A stretch of DNA of 64,000 nt from Hyphomicrobiales bacterium (GCA_017305555.1 JAFKKM010000014.1:1-64000); one strand, 5' to 3'; counted from the first letter of the stretch, positions 43,492 to 52,794 are shown. Notes: a model not told the origin generated them from the sequence alone. Program-made: numbers and translations.

Positions 43492-45042
43492 ATGACTGCA
43501 TCACGATTTGAGGCGCTGGTCGAAACGTTGCGGAGCCGGCACGGGGCTGTTTTGCAAGGCGGTGGTGAGGCGCTGGTCAAGCGCCATCGGGCACGCGGCA
43601 AGATTCCGGTGCGTGATCGCGTCGACCTGCTGCTCGACGCCGGTAGCCCGTTTCTCGAACTGTCGCCGCTCGCGGCTGACGGACTGTATGGCGGTGAATT
43701 GCCATCGGCGGGAATCGTCACGGGGATCGGCATCGTCCACGACACGCCGTGCATGGTGATCGCTAACGACGCCACCGTGAAGGGTGGTTCGTTTTTCGCC
43801 GAGACCGTTCGCAAACATCTGCGCGCGCAGGAGATCGCCGAGGAGCATCGGCTTCCTTGCATCTATCTGGTCGATTGCGGCGGGGCGTTCCTGCCTGAGC
43901 AGGACCGGGTGTTTCCGGATCGTGATCACTTCGGCGGCACGTTCTACAATCAGTGCCGAATGTCGGCGGCGGGCATTCCGCAGATCTCGGCGGTGTTCGG
44001 CGGCTGCACCGCGGGCGGTGCGTATATCCCGGCGCTGTCGGATGAATCCGTGATGGTGCGCGGCACCGGCCGCATCCATCTCGGCGGACCGCCCATCGTA
44101 AAAGCAGCCATCAATGAGATCGTTGACGGTGAAACGTTGGGCGGCGCGGACATGCACGCGACGGTCTCCGGCGTGACCGATCACGTCGTCGATAACGAAA
44201 CTGCTGCCATCGGCAGGCTCCGTGAAATCGTACTGGGATTCGGCACATTGCGTCGCGTGGCGCAGCCGCCTTTCGCGCCGGTCCCGCCGGCTGGCGATCC
44301 GGAAGAACTGGCCTCGCTGGTGCCGGTCGATCTGAAAAAGCCCTACGACGTTCGCGCGGTGATCTCGCGGATCGTCGATGGCGGCGAGTTGCATGAATTC
44401 AAGCCGGCCTATGGCGCTTCGCTCGTTACCGCCTTTGCGCGCATTCACGGCTTTCCGATCGGCATTCTCGCCAACAACGGCGTGCTGTTCTCGGAATCGT
44501 CGGTCAAGGGCGCGCATTTCATCGAGCTGTGCGACCAGCGGCATATTCCGCTGCTGTTCCTTCAGAACATCACCGGTTTCATGGTGGGGACTGAGGCCGA
44601 GCGCGCCGGCATCGCCAAGCACTCTGCGAAGCTGGTCTATGCGGTGTCCAATGCGCGCGTTCCGAAATACACTGTGCTGATCGGTGGGTCGTACGGCGCA
44701 GGCAATTACGGCATGTGCGGACGGGGCTTCCGGCCGCGTTTCCTATTCACCTGGCCGAACTCGCGCATCGCCACCATGAGTCCCGACGTGGCTGCTACGG
44801 TTGTCACTGAGTTGCGCCGGCAAAGCCTGAAGGGCAGCGGCGATGAAGCCGCTATCGCCGAACTGGACCGTCGCACGCGCGCGCAGTTCGAAGAACAGAG
44901 CGACCCGTATTATGCGACCGCGCGCCTCTGGGACGATGGAATCATTGAGCCGGCGCAAACGCGCGATGTGCTCGGGCTTTGTCTTTCGCTTTCCGCCGAC
45001 GAACCGCGCGATCAGTCGGCGCGGCCCGTTTACCGAATGTAG
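43492..45042 (+). CDS. Acyl-CoA carboxylase carboxyltransferase (beta) subunit, methylcrotonyl-CoA-type
   Basis: The 516 aa protein has the N- and C-terminal carboxyltransferase domains. Features such as [54 protein letters not shown] and [19 protein letters not shown] closely fit methylcrotonyl-CoA or geranyl-CoA carboxylase beta subunits. It transfers carboxyl from biotin to the enoyl-CoA gamma carbon. I start at ATG 43492 with GAAGGGG upstream; the frame is open to 43420 across the operator. The alpha subunit follows 8 bp later. Confidence 0.92.
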   Translation: MTASRFEALVETLRSRHGAVLQGGGEALVKRHRARGKIPVRDRVDLLLDAGSPFLELSPLAADGLYGGELPSAGIVTGIGIVHDTPCMVIANDATVKGGSFFAETVRKHLRAQEIAEEHRLPCIYLVDCGGAFLPEQDRVFPDRDHFGGTFYNQCRMSAAGIPQISAVFGGCTAGGAYIPALSDESVMVRGTGRIHLGGPPIVKAAINEIVDGETLGGADMHATVSGVTDHVVDNETAAIGRLREIVLGFGTLRRVAQPPFAPVPPAGDPEELASLVPVDLKKPYDVRAVISRIVDGGELHEFKPAYGASLVTAFARIHGFPIGILANNGVLFSESSVKGAHFIELCDQRHIPLLFLQNITGFMVGTEAERAGIAKHSAKLVYAVSNARVPKYTVLIGGSYGAGNYGMCGRGFRPRFLFTWPNSRIATMSPDVAATVVTELRRQSLKGSGDEAAIAELDRRTRAQFEEQSDPYYATARLWDDGIIEPAQTRDVLGLCLSLSADEPRDQSARPVYRM

Positions 45043-45050
45043 GACAAGGC

Positions 45051-47057
45051 ATGTTTCGTACGCTTCTCATCGCCAATCGGGGCGAAATCGCCGTCCGCAT
45101 CATTCGCACGGCAAAGCGCATCGGCCTGCATACCGTTGCCGTCTATTCGGACGCGGATCGCGACGCGATGCATGTCCGACTCGCCGATGTCGCCGTGCCG
45201 ATCGGACCTGCGCCCGCGCGCGACAGCTATCTCCGCGCCGATCGTATCATCGGTGCGGCACTGGCCGCGGGTGCCGATGCCATTCACCCCGGCTATGGCT
45301 TCCTCTCCGAACGCACGGACTTGCCGCAACTCTGCCAGCAGCATGGCCTCGTCTGGGTCGGGCCGCGTGTCGAGGCCATCGCTACGATGGGATCGAAAAT
45401 CGAAGCCAAGCGATTGGCTGTTGCGGCGGGCGTGCCGGTCGCGCCGGGCTACGATGGCGAAGACCAGAGCGATGAACGTCTCGCCGCAGAAGCAGAGCGC
45501 ATCGGTTTGCCGGTAATGATCAAAGCGTCGGCTGGCGGCGGGGGCAAAGGGATGCGGCCGGTTCATGATGTCGCCGGACTGCGCGACTCGCTGATCGCGG
45601 CGCGTCGCGAAGCGGAAGCCGCGTTCGGTGATGGCCGCCTGCTGATCGAAAAGCTGATCGAGCGGCCGCGCCACGTCGAGGTTCAGATCCTTGGCGACAA
45701 GCACGGCAATCTCGTGCATCTCTTCGAGCGAGATTGCTCGGTTCAGCGCAACAATCAGAAACTGCTTGAGGAAGCTCCCGCGCCGAACCTGTCCGAACAG
45801 GCCCGCCACGCGCTTCACCGCCACGCGCTGCAACTCGCGTCCAGCATCGGATATGATTCGGTCGGCACGATGGAGTTCATGGTTGATGCCAAGACCGAGG
45901 ACATCTTCTTCCTCGAAATGAACACCCGTCTGCAGGTCGAGCATACGGTGACGGAGGAAATCACTGGCCTCGATATCGTGGAGTGGCAGTTGCGGGTCGC
46001 AGCCGGCGAACAACTGCCGTTCAAACAGGACGACATCGGCTGTCGTGGTCACGCGATTCAGGCCCGTCTCACTGCGGAGCGTGCCGATCAGGGCTTCCGC
46101 CCCGATACCGGAAAGATCGAACTGTGGGCGCCGCCCGCCAACGTGCGCATCGACAGCGGCGTTGCGACGGGGACCATGATCGGGCTGCACTACGACAGCC
46201 TGTTGGCCAAAGTGATCGCAGCCGGAAGCGACCGCGACAAAGCAGTTGCGCAACTCGCGACCGCGCTAGACCAACTGACCGTGCTGGGACCGGCGACCAA
46301 CCGCGCGTTTCTGAGCGATGCGCTGCGTACCGATGATTTTGCGCGAGGACGTGCGACCACCCGGCTGATCGCCGAAAATTGGCCGAGTGGCTGGACGTAT
46401 AATCCGGAAGACATGATTCTGGCCCGCCGTATGGCCGCGCTTGTCGTCAGAATCGCGGGCGGTTCATCGGACCAGCAATCGCCGTGGTCTGGTAAATCCG
46501 GATTCCGCGTTCTTGGTCCCGGCGGGCGCACCAGCGTCAGTCATCTGACCGTCAAGAGCGATGCAGAAGCCGAGGCCATGACGGTGGCAGGAGATGGCGA
46601 TCAATTCACGATCACCGACGCCAGTGGTGTCCTTGATGTCGTGGCGACGGCGGATCAGGGAATTCTGGTCGCGCAGGTCGGCGAGACGACGTATCGCTTT
46701 CCGTTCGCCGTTAATGGCCATCGCGTCGCGATCCGCGCCCGATCGGTCGAAGCGAACTTTGAGGTTCGCCTTACGGCAGACGTCGCGCTGGAAAGCGCCT
46801 CTGCTGCGAACAATGCCGATCCTAACAACATAACCGCGATGATGCCGGGTCTGCTGGCGGACGTCATGGTGGCGGAAGGTGATGCCGTCGAAGCTGGGCA
46901 AACTGTCGCTGTTTTAGAATCGATGAAACTATTCACCGATCTGAAGGCGGTTTGCGCCGGACAGGTCACGCGGGTCGCGGCAGAGAAGGGCAAGACCGTT
47001 CGCGCCGGCCAGTTGATCGTCTCGATCGAACCAGCGAACGCTGCCGCAGATTCCTAA
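45051..47057 (+). CDS. Acyl-CoA carboxylase biotin-containing (alpha) subunit
   Basis: The 668 aa protein holds an N-terminal biotin carboxylase (IANRGEIAVRIIRTAKRIG, ATP loop SAGGGGKGMR, EMNTRLQVEHTVTEEI) and a C-terminal biotinyl domain with Lys626 in LESMKLF. The usual A-M-K-M motif is changed to E-S-M-K-L, seen in this subgroup. Length and order match methylcrotonyl-CoA carboxylase alpha subunits. The true ATG is 45051; the frame is open further back into the beta gene. The next gene starts 14 bp after its stop. Confidence 0.93.
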   Translation: MFRTLLIANRGEIAVRIIRTAKRIGLHTVAVYSDADRDAMHVRLADVAVPIGPAPARDSYLRADRIIGAALAAGADAIHPGYGFLSERTDLPQLCQQHGLVWVGPRVEAIATMGSKIEAKRLAVAAGVPVAPGYDGEDQSDERLAAEAERIGLPVMIKASAGGGGKGMRPVHDVAGLRDSLIAARREAEAAFGDGRLLIEKLIERPRHVEVQILGDKHGNLVHLFERDCSVQRNNQKLLEEAPAPNLSEQARHALHRHALQLASSIGYDSVGTMEFMVDAKTEDIFFLEMNTRLQVEHTVTEEITGLDIVEWQLRVAAGEQLPFKQDDIGCRGHAIQARLTAERADQGFRPDTGKIELWAPPANVRIDSGVATGTMIGLHYDSLLAKVIAAGSDRDKAVAQLATALDQLTVLGPATNRAFLSDALRTDDFARGRATTRLIAENWPSGWTYNPEDMILARRMAALVVRIAGGSSDQQSPWSGKSGFRVLGPGGRTSVSHLTVKSDAEAEAMTVAGDGDQFTITDASGVLDVVATADQGILVAQVGETTYRFPFAVNGHRVAIRARSVEANFEVRLTADVALESASAANNADPNNITAMMPGLLADVMVAEGDAVEAGQTVAVLESMKLFTDLKAVCAGQVTRVAAEKGKTVRAGQLIVSIEPANAAADS

Positions 47058-47071
47058 CAGGGGAGGTTAGA

Positions 47072-47536
47072 TTGCCGGGTCTATGGTTTGAGGAATTTTC
47101 AGTCGGGCAGACGTTCGACCATCCGATCACCCGGACTGTGACGGAGATGGACAACATGTTGTTCTCCAACATGACGCTCAATCCGCAGCCGTTGCACATC
47201 GATTTTCATTTCGCCGCGAAGACCGAATTCGGCAAACCACTGGTGAATTCGCTGTTCACGCTCGGGTTGATGATCGGGATATCGGTACACGACACGACGT
47301 TGGGTACCACCATCGCCAACCTCGGAATGACCGACGTGAATTTCCCTGCGCCGGTCTTTCACGGCGATTCTATCCGTGTCGTGACCACGGTGGAGGTCGT
47401 CCGTGCCAGCGGATCGCGACCCGACGCGGGACTGGTGACGTTCCGCCATCGCGCCTTCAATCAGAACAATCAGGAAGTCGCCAATTGCACCCGCGTGGCC
47501 TTCATGCGCAAGCGGCCCGCCGATAAGGCGAAATAA
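47072..47536 (+). CDS. MaoC-family dehydratase/hydratase (TTG start)
   Basis: The 154 aa hotdog protein reads WFEEFSVGQTFDHPITRTVTEMDNMLFSNMTLNPQPLHIDFHFA, resembling mesaconyl-CoA or methylglutaconyl-CoA-like hydratases of the MaoC family more than the product at 37580. The only well-placed start is TTG 47072, with GGGAGG 5 nt upstream. It directly follows the carboxylase, so hydration of the carboxylated enoyl-CoA (as for methylglutaconyl-CoA) is a fitting role. Confidence 0.88.
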   Translation: MPGLWFEEFSVGQTFDHPITRTVTEMDNMLFSNMTLNPQPLHIDFHFAAKTEFGKPLVNSLFTLGLMIGISVHDTTLGTTIANLGMTDVNFPAPVFHGDSIRVVTTVEVVRASGSRPDAGLVTFRHRAFNQNNQEVANCTRVAFMRKRPADKAK

Positions 47537-47601
47537 GTCCTCGCACTCTCGCGTTGACGGAAGCTCATACAATTAAGCAGAAATAGCAGGGAGAGATTAT
47601 T

Positions 47602-48705
47602 ATGGACTTGTCATCAAAGGCGATTTCCCGGCGTGGTGTGATCGGCGTGACGCTCGCGGGCGCTACGGCAGCAGTTGTGTCTCCCGCTATTGCCCAGTCG
47701 CAACCGGCGTTGAAATGGCGAATGGTCACCAGCTATCCGAAAAGTCTCGACGCTCTCGACGGCGGCTGCCGGCTGCTGGCGAAGATCGTCAGCGATCTGA
47801 CCGACGGCAAATTCGACATTCAGGTGTTCGCCGCCGGTGAAGTGGTTCCGGCCTTGCAAGTGCTCGATGCCGTGCAGAGCAACACCGTCGAGATGGGGCA
47901 CTCGGCGAGTTATTACTATATCGGCAAGAACCCAGCGCTGGCATTCGACACCTGTCTGCCATTCGGCCTCAACGCGCGGCAGCAGAATGCCTGGATGACG
48001 CACGGCGGCGGTGCCTCACTGATGCAGGAGGTGTTCGCGCCTTACAATATTCGCGTCTTCCCCGCCGGCAACACCAGCGCGCAGATGGCCGGATGGTTTC
48101 GCAAGGAGATCAAGACGGTCGAGGATTTTCAAGGACTCAAATTCCGCACCGGCGGATTGGCGGGGCAGGTCCTGGCCAAGCTCGGCGTGGTTCCGCAGCA
48201 GCTTGGTGCGGCTGATGTCTATCCGGCGCTCGAACGCGGCACTATCGATGCCGCCGAGTGGGTTGGCCCTTATGACGATGAGCGCCTCGGTCTGCAAAAG
48301 GTCGCCAAGTATTACTATGCGCCCGGCTGGGCCGAGGGATCCGCGCAGGTCTCGCTCTATGTCGGTCAGAAACACTGGGATGAACTTCCGGCGAACTACA
48401 AGGCTGCCGTTGAAGCTGCCTGCGCCACGGTCAATGGCTGGATGCTCGCCAGATACGACAACGGCAATCCGGCTGCACTCAAGCGTCTGGTTGCAGCCGG
48501 CGCGCAGGTGCGCATCTATTCGCGGGAGGTTCTGAATGCGTTGTATGACGCGACGGAGAAGCTCTACGCCGAATTGAGTGCGCAGAATCCGGTGTTCAAG
48601 AAAGTCTACGAGTCCTGGAACGCGTATCGGCAGGAGGAACTGTTCTGGTGGCGGGTCAACGAATTGTCGTTCGACAGCTTCTCCGCCGCTCGCTTCGGAC
48701 GCTGA
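47602..48705 (+). CDS. TRAP transporter substrate-binding protein (DctP family), orphan
   Basis: The 367 aa precursor begins with a twin-arginine-like signal (ISRRGVIGVTLAGATAAVVSPAIA). The mature part matches DctP-type proteins, notably the keto-acid binding kind (WRMVTSYPKSLDALDGG, IDAAEWVGPYDDERLGLQKVAKYYYAPGWAEGS). No DctQ or DctM membrane gene lies in the window, so the partners are elsewhere. A 2-oxoacid or similar carboxylate ligand would fit the neighbouring 2-oxoacid oxidoreductase, but this is inferred. Confidence 0.9.
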   Translation: MDLSSKAISRRGVIGVTLAGATAAVVSPAIAQSQPALKWRMVTSYPKSLDALDGGCRLLAKIVSDLTDGKFDIQVFAAGEVVPALQVLDAVQSNTVEMGHSASYYYIGKNPALAFDTCLPFGLNARQQNAWMTHGGGASLMQEVFAPYNIRVFPAGNTSAQMAGWFRKEIKTVEDFQGLKFRTGGLAGQVLAKLGVVPQQLGAADVYPALERGTIDAAEWVGPYDDERLGLQKVAKYYYAPGWAEGSAQVSLYVGQKHWDELPANYKAAVEAACATVNGWMLARYDNGNPAALKRLVAAGAQVRIYSREVLNALYDATEKLYAELSAQNPVFKKVYESWNAYRQEELFWWRVNELSFDSFSAARFGR

Positions 48706-48709
48706 GGGC

Positions 48710-48773
48710 AACGCTGATCTCGATCAGGGCTTCGCTTCCGGGCACCCTAGAGCGAAGCCCTGTCATCAGCGTT
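48710..48773. terminator. Two-tier hairpin after the TRAP binding-protein gene
   Basis: Outer arms AACGCTGAT (48710-48718) and ATCAGCGTT (48765-48773) enclose inner arms AGGGCTTCGCT (48726-48736) and AGCGAAGCCCT (48751-48761), all perfectly paired. There is no T-run. It begins 5 bp after the stop codon, so transcript end or 3'-end protection is the probable job. A perfect 12 bp palindrome GCGTTCGAACGC overlaps its right edge (48769-48780). Confidence 0.5.
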
Positions 48774-48840
48774 CGAACGCCTTCATGACCACGCCGCTCG
48801 CATGTTATAGCGACGATGCTTAAATTTGATGGGTAGTCTC

Positions 48841-49710
48841 ATGCGCTCGTTTCTGTTTGTTCCAGCGGACTCCGAAAAGAAGCTCTCCAAGGGGCTCGGA
48901 ACTAACGCCGATGCGTTGATCCTCGATCTTGAGGATTCGGTTGTCGCTGACCGTAAGCCGCGGGCCCGGACCATCGCGCATGATTTCCTTCGCGAGCAAG
49001 TTACGAAACCCAAGCGTCCCTATCTGATCGTGCGGATCAACGCGCGCGACAGCGGGTTGACCGAGGCCGATCTCGATGCCGTCATGCCGGCGCGGCCGGA
49101 CGCTGTCATGCTGCCGAAGGCCGAAGGTGGAACGGATGTGAGTTATCTCGATGCCCGACTGGCGCTTCTCGAGCAGGCGCATGGCAGTCCCGTTGGCCAC
49201 ACCAAGATTCTGGTTGTAGCGACCGAGACCGCGAAAGCGGTTTTCCAGCTTGGGACCTATGCCGGAGCAAGCGCGAGGCTCAGCGGTCTGACCTGGGGTG
49301 CAGAGGATCTGGCCGCCGATATCGGCGCTGAGTCGAAACACGATGCTGACGGACGTTACATCGAGCCGTTTCGTCTCGCGCGCTCCTTGTGCCTGTTCGG
49401 CGCGGTTGCCGCCGGCGTGCAGCCGATCGATTCCGTCTATCCGCCGTTTCAGGACCGTGATGGGCTGCGCCGGGAGTGCGAGGAAGCGAGGCGAGACGGC
49501 TTCACCGGCAAGATGGCGATCCATCCGGGGCAGGTGGACATTATCAATGATGTGTTCACACCGAGCGAAGCCGCGATCGCGGAGGCGCGGGCGGTGATCG
49601 CGGCGTTCGCGGCCAATCCGACCGCCGGGGCCCTGAGTCTCAACGGACGGATGCTGGATATGCCGCACCTCAAGCTGGCGCAGCGGCTGCTCGCGCGCGT
49701 TCCGTCTTGA
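48841..49710 (+). CDS. CitE-like HpcH/HpaI aldolase/citrate lyase-family protein
   Basis: The 289 aa protein has the CitE-like barrel: MRSFLFVPADSEKKLSKGL, ALILDLEDSVV, LPKAEGGTDV, ETAKAVFQ, GAEDLAADIG and FTGKMAIHPGQVDIIN. The Glu and Asp metal ligands are present. CitE-like enzymes cleave citramalyl-, malyl- or similar CoA thioesters. After a carboxylase and MaoC hydratase it could cleave a 3-hydroxy-3-methylglutaryl-CoA-like product. ATG 48841 fits family starts; ATG 48829 also is in frame. The preceding 135 bp hold the hairpin. Confidence 0.9.
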   Translation: MRSFLFVPADSEKKLSKGLGTNADALILDLEDSVVADRKPRARTIAHDFLREQVTKPKRPYLIVRINARDSGLTEADLDAVMPARPDAVMLPKAEGGTDVSYLDARLALLEQAHGSPVGHTKILVVATETAKAVFQLGTYAGASARLSGLTWGAEDLAADIGAESKHDADGRYIEPFRLARSLCLFGAVAAGVQPIDSVYPPFQDRDGLRRECEEARRDGFTGKMAIHPGQVDIINDVFTPSEAAIAEARAVIAAFAANPTAGALSLNGRMLDMPHLKLAQRLLARVPS

Positions 49711-49734
49711 CAACGATCAAGGCGCATTCAGACC

Positions 49735-50775
49735 TTAGGTGACGGAGCGCGGGCTCAGGGCTCCAAAGGATGCGGGATCGTAAGTCAGTTTATACTGCAT
49801 GTCGGCCGCAACGATCGGTTGCTTGCAGTGATCGCAAATTACCGACGCATGGAAGTCGTGTCCGCAGGTGGTGTGCTTGAGCAGGAGCGGTAGCTTGCCC
49901 TTGGAGAGCCAGCGGTCGCCCCAACGTAACATTACGATGAAGGGGCCGTAGAGATCGCGCCCCATATCGGTGAGGAGATACTCGTAGCGATCGGGCGAAC
50001 TTTGGTATTGCCGACGGTGAAACACGCCGTTGGCGACCATGCGGGACAGGCGATCAGTGAGAATGTTCGGGGCGATCTCAAGCTCGGTCAGGATCTTGTC
50101 GTAGCGCCGATTGCCGAAGAAAGCCTCGCGAACAACCATGAAACTCCACTTGTCGCCGATAATTTGCAGCGCCCGTGACACCGAGCTTGGACGTCCAAGC
50201 AGGAAACGGTTTCCATCCGAGGGTCTCCTGGTGTTGCGGCCTGCCTTCGCCGGATAGCGCCCGGCGCCTGGTCCATCCCGGTATGTGACGTCCCGTGCGC
50301 CGACGCTCTCGCCACAATGGGAGCAGGCGACGATGGGATGACACGCGCACTCGCAACTCATGTGAACGAGCGTCAGGGGCGCCGGCTTGCCATCGGCCAG
50401 CCAACGATCGCCGAACTGCATCAGGGCGATGAAACTCGGATACAGATCGAAGCCCATTTTGGTCAGTCGGTATTCCTTGCGTTGCGAGGAGCCGCTCGCC
50501 GCCTGACGGAAGATCGCGAGTTGCGTCAACTTCCTTAGGCGATCGGTAAGCGTCGCGCGCGGGATGCCCAGCGCCGAGCGGAACGCCTCGAATGTCTGCG
50601 TTCCGAAGAAGGCTTCGCGGATGATCAGGAATGCCCATGCATCGGACACGATGTCGAGCGTTCGCGCGACCGAGCAGTTTCGTTCGCGTCGCGTGACGCC
50701 CGGCCGGGCCTTGGCCGACTTCGGAGCCGATCTGACCGGAGGTTTCGCGGTCTGAATCTTGGCAGTAGCAGGCAT
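49735..50775 (-). CDS. Tandem HxlR-family regulator (two winged helices in one chain)
   Basis: The 346 aa protein repeats one unit twice. Unit one: CSVARTLDIVSDAWAFLIIREAFFGTQTFEAFRSAL with tail CECACHPIVACSHCGE; unit two: SRALQIIGDKWSFMVVREAFFGNRRYDKILTELEI with tail TTCGHDFHASVICDHCKQP. Each is an HxlR winged helix plus a Cys/His tail that could bind zinc. HxlR proteins normally dimerise, so this looks like a fused dimer. ATG 50775 starts the protein; a GTG at 50838 extends it. It is divergent from a binding-protein gene across an 18 bp direct repeat. Confidence 0.88.
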   Translation of the reverse strand: MPATAKIQTAKPPVRSAPKSAKARPGVTRRERNCSVARTLDIVSDAWAFLIIREAFFGTQTFEAFRSALGIPRATLTDRLRKLTQLAIFRQAASGSSQRKEYRLTKMGFDLYPSFIALMQFGDRWLADGKPAPLTLVHMSCECACHPIVACSHCGESVGARDVTYRDGPGAGRYPAKAGRNTRRPSDGNRFLLGRPSSVSRALQIIGDKWSFMVVREAFFGNRRYDKILTELEIAPNILTDRLSRMVANGVFHRRQYQSSPDRYEYLLTDMGRDLYGPFIVMLRWGDRWLSKGKLPLLLKHTTCGHDFHASVICDHCKQPIVAADMQYKLTYDPASFGALSPRSVT

Positions 50776-50868
50776 CGTGAATTGGTCTCGTCGTGGAATG
50801 GCGGTTGTGCGCGTTCGGGCGGAGCGCTCGTTTACCACATCATCGCGATTGACTCTCCGGAAAAGTAA

Positions 50869-50909
50869 GTCTAGTTATGCATGTCATTACAGTCTAGATA
50901 TGCATGTGA
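50869..50909. promoter_or_regulatory. Direct repeat, candidate tandem-HxlR operator
   Basis: GTCTAGTTATGCATGTCA (50869-50886) recurs as GTCTAGATATGCATGTGA (50892-50909), 16 of 18 bases alike and 23 bp apart. Each contains the palindrome ATGCAT. It lies between the divergent HxlR gene and the binding-protein gene at 50956. Two like sites about two helix turns apart suit a protein with two like DNA-binding units. Confidence 0.55.
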
Positions 50910-50955
50910 CTGAAAAGAAGCGAGCGCATCGAACAACCTGGGGAGGAAGGATACG

Positions 50956-52179
50956 ATGGCTGGAATTCAAAGGATGTTGATCGCAGCGGCCGCAGCCGCC
51001 CTGTTGGTCAACCAGGCGGCGGCGCAAACCGGCAAGATTTCCGACGATGTCGTCAAGATCGGCGTATTGACCGACATGTCAGGCCAATTCTCTCATGAAT
51101 CCGGCGAGGGGGCGGTCACCGCGGTCAAGATGGCCGTCGAGGATTTCGGCGGCAAGGTGCTGGGTAAGCCTATCGAGGTGGTGGTCGCGGATCATCAGAA
51201 CAAGCCCGACATCGCTTCCGCATTGGCGCGCAAATGGTTCGATGTCGAAAAGGTCGACATGATCGCCAATCTGATCAATTCGTCGATCGCGCTTGGCGTC
51301 TCCCAGCTTGCGAAGGAGAAGGATCGGATCGCCATCGTCAACGGCTCCGGTTCGTCGCGGCTGACCAACGACGCCTGCACGCCGAACAGCATTCACTATG
51401 CATACGATACCTATGCCCTTGCGAAGGGAACCGGTGCGGCGTTGCTGAAGGCCGGCGAGAAAAGCTGGTACTTCCTGACGGCCGACTACGCATTCGGTCA
51501 CGCGCTGGAGGCCGATACCAGCGCGATCGTCAAATCGCTCGGCGGAGAGGTTGTGGGGTCGGTGCGTTATCCGCCGGAAACTTTCGACCAGTCCTCGTTC
51601 CTGCTGAAGGCACAGGCATCGAAGGCTCAGGTGGTTGCACTGGCGGGCTCCGGGACGGTGTTGGTCAATGCGGTGAAGTCCGCGCAGGAATTCGGCATCC
51701 GGAAGGGTGGACAGGAACTGGCCGGCCTGCTGGTCTGGATCACCGACATCAAGAGTATGGGGCTTGATCTCGCGCAGGGGCTGGTGCTGACCAATGCATT
51801 CTACTGGGATCGCGACGACGAGACGCGCGCATGGTCGAAGCGCTTCTACGCGCGGATGAAGCGGATGCCGCATATGGGCGATGCCGGCGACTATTCGTCG
51901 ACCATGCATTACCTCAAGGCGATTGCTGCGGCCGGCACCGACGATGCGAAGGCGGTGATGAGCAAGATGCGGGAATTGCCGGTCAACGACTTCTTCGCGA
52001 AGAACGGCAAGATCCGTGAGGATGGTCGCATGGTACACGACATGTACGTGTATGAAGTCAAGAAGCCGTCGGAATCGAAGGGTGAGTGGGATTACTACAA
52101 GCTGCGCGAAGTGATCCCCGGAGACCAGGCCTTCCGTCCGCTCAAGGACAGCGCATGTCCGCTGGTCAAGAAGGGCTGA
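50956..52179 (+). CDS. Liv-type ABC substrate-binding protein, orphan
   Basis: The 407 aa precursor has a signal peptide (MAGIQRMLIAAAAAALLVNQAAAQ) and a LivJ-like domain (VKIGVLTDMSGQFSHESGEG, WYFLTADYAFGHALEAD, GLVLTNAFYWDRDDETR), like proteins bound to aromatic-acid catabolism. GGGGAGGAAGG precedes the ATG. No permease or ATPase of its own is nearby, so it may share one of the two Liv systems or one elsewhere. It is the first gene right of the HxlR direct repeat. Confidence 0.93.
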   Translation: MAGIQRMLIAAAAAALLVNQAAAQTGKISDDVVKIGVLTDMSGQFSHESGEGAVTAVKMAVEDFGGKVLGKPIEVVVADHQNKPDIASALARKWFDVEKVDMIANLINSSIALGVSQLAKEKDRIAIVNGSGSSRLTNDACTPNSIHYAYDTYALAKGTGAALLKAGEKSWYFLTADYAFGHALEADTSAIVKSLGGEVVGSVRYPPETFDQSSFLLKAQASKAQVVALAGSGTVLVNAVKSAQEFGIRKGGQELAGLLVWITDIKSMGLDLAQGLVLTNAFYWDRDDETRAWSKRFYARMKRMPHMGDAGDYSSTMHYLKAIAAAGTDDAKAVMSKMRELPVNDFFAKNGKIREDGRMVHDMYVYEVKKPSESKGEWDYYKLREVIPGDQAFRPLKDSACPLVKKG

Positions 52180-52204
52180 TATCGGTTCCGAAGTAAAGAT
52201 CTAT

Positions 52205-52244
52205 CCCTCGCGATATGGCGCCGTTATCGCTGATGTCGCGAGGG
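52205..52244 (+). terminator. Long-looped hairpin after the binding-protein gene
   Basis: CCCTCGCGA (52205-52213) and TCGCGAGGG (52236-52244) form a perfect 9 bp stem with a 22 nt loop, 26 bp after the stop. No T-run directly follows. It might end or attenuate transcription; an operator role is also possible. Confidence 0.35.
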
Positions 52245-52329
52245 AGGCTCCGCAAGACATTTTTCCAGCGAGCTTGATAAGTGATCCGGCTCGAGGTGAA
52301 CTAAAGCCGAAAGTCCATGAGGCTCTTTC

Positions 52330-52779
52330 ATGAGTGATCGACCGGGACCGGAATCAAGAGGCGCCTACACTCACTTTCGCGCGATGACGACGCGGTGGGG
52401 AGACAACGACGCGTATCGTCACATGACGAACGTGACATATCTTTCCTTCTTCGATTCCGCGGTGTGCCAGTATCTGATCGAAAACCACGTTCTCGACGTC
52501 GAGACGAGCCCGGTGGTCGGCTTGGTTGCCGAGACGAATTGCAGGTATTTCAAGGAGATTGCTTTTCCATCGATCATCAATGTCGGAATGCGGATCGGCC
52601 ATCGAGGAAGCAGCAGTATTCGCTACGAGATCGGTCTGTTTCGCGACGATGACGATCTGGCCTGTGCGCAAGGATTTCTGGTTCACGTTTACGTCGAGAG
52701 AAAGTCCGGCCGTCCCGTATCGATACCGGACGAGATTTCGCGGGCAGTCGCGCCGTTGCATCGGCACCCGGCGAACTAA
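52330..52779 (+). CDS. 4-hydroxybenzoyl-CoA thioesterase-like hotdog protein
   Basis: The 149 aa protein has the YbgC/4HBT pattern with the key Asp in RWGDNDAYRHMTNVTYLSFFD and a later ETNCRYFKEIAFPSIINVGMRI. It should hydrolyse an acyl- or aryl-CoA thioester. It lies 15 bp before the CoxG gene, in the operon with an enoyl-CoA hydratase and acyl-CoA ligase, so it could release the end product or rescue CoA. Confidence 0.88.
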   Translation: MSDRPGPESRGAYTHFRAMTTRWGDNDAYRHMTNVTYLSFFDSAVCQYLIENHVLDVETSPVVGLVAETNCRYFKEIAFPSIINVGMRIGHRGSSSIRYEIGLFRDDDDLACAQGFLVHVYVERKSGRPVSIPDEISRAVAPLHRHPAN

Positions 52780-52794
52780 GAAGGAAGTGCGGCC

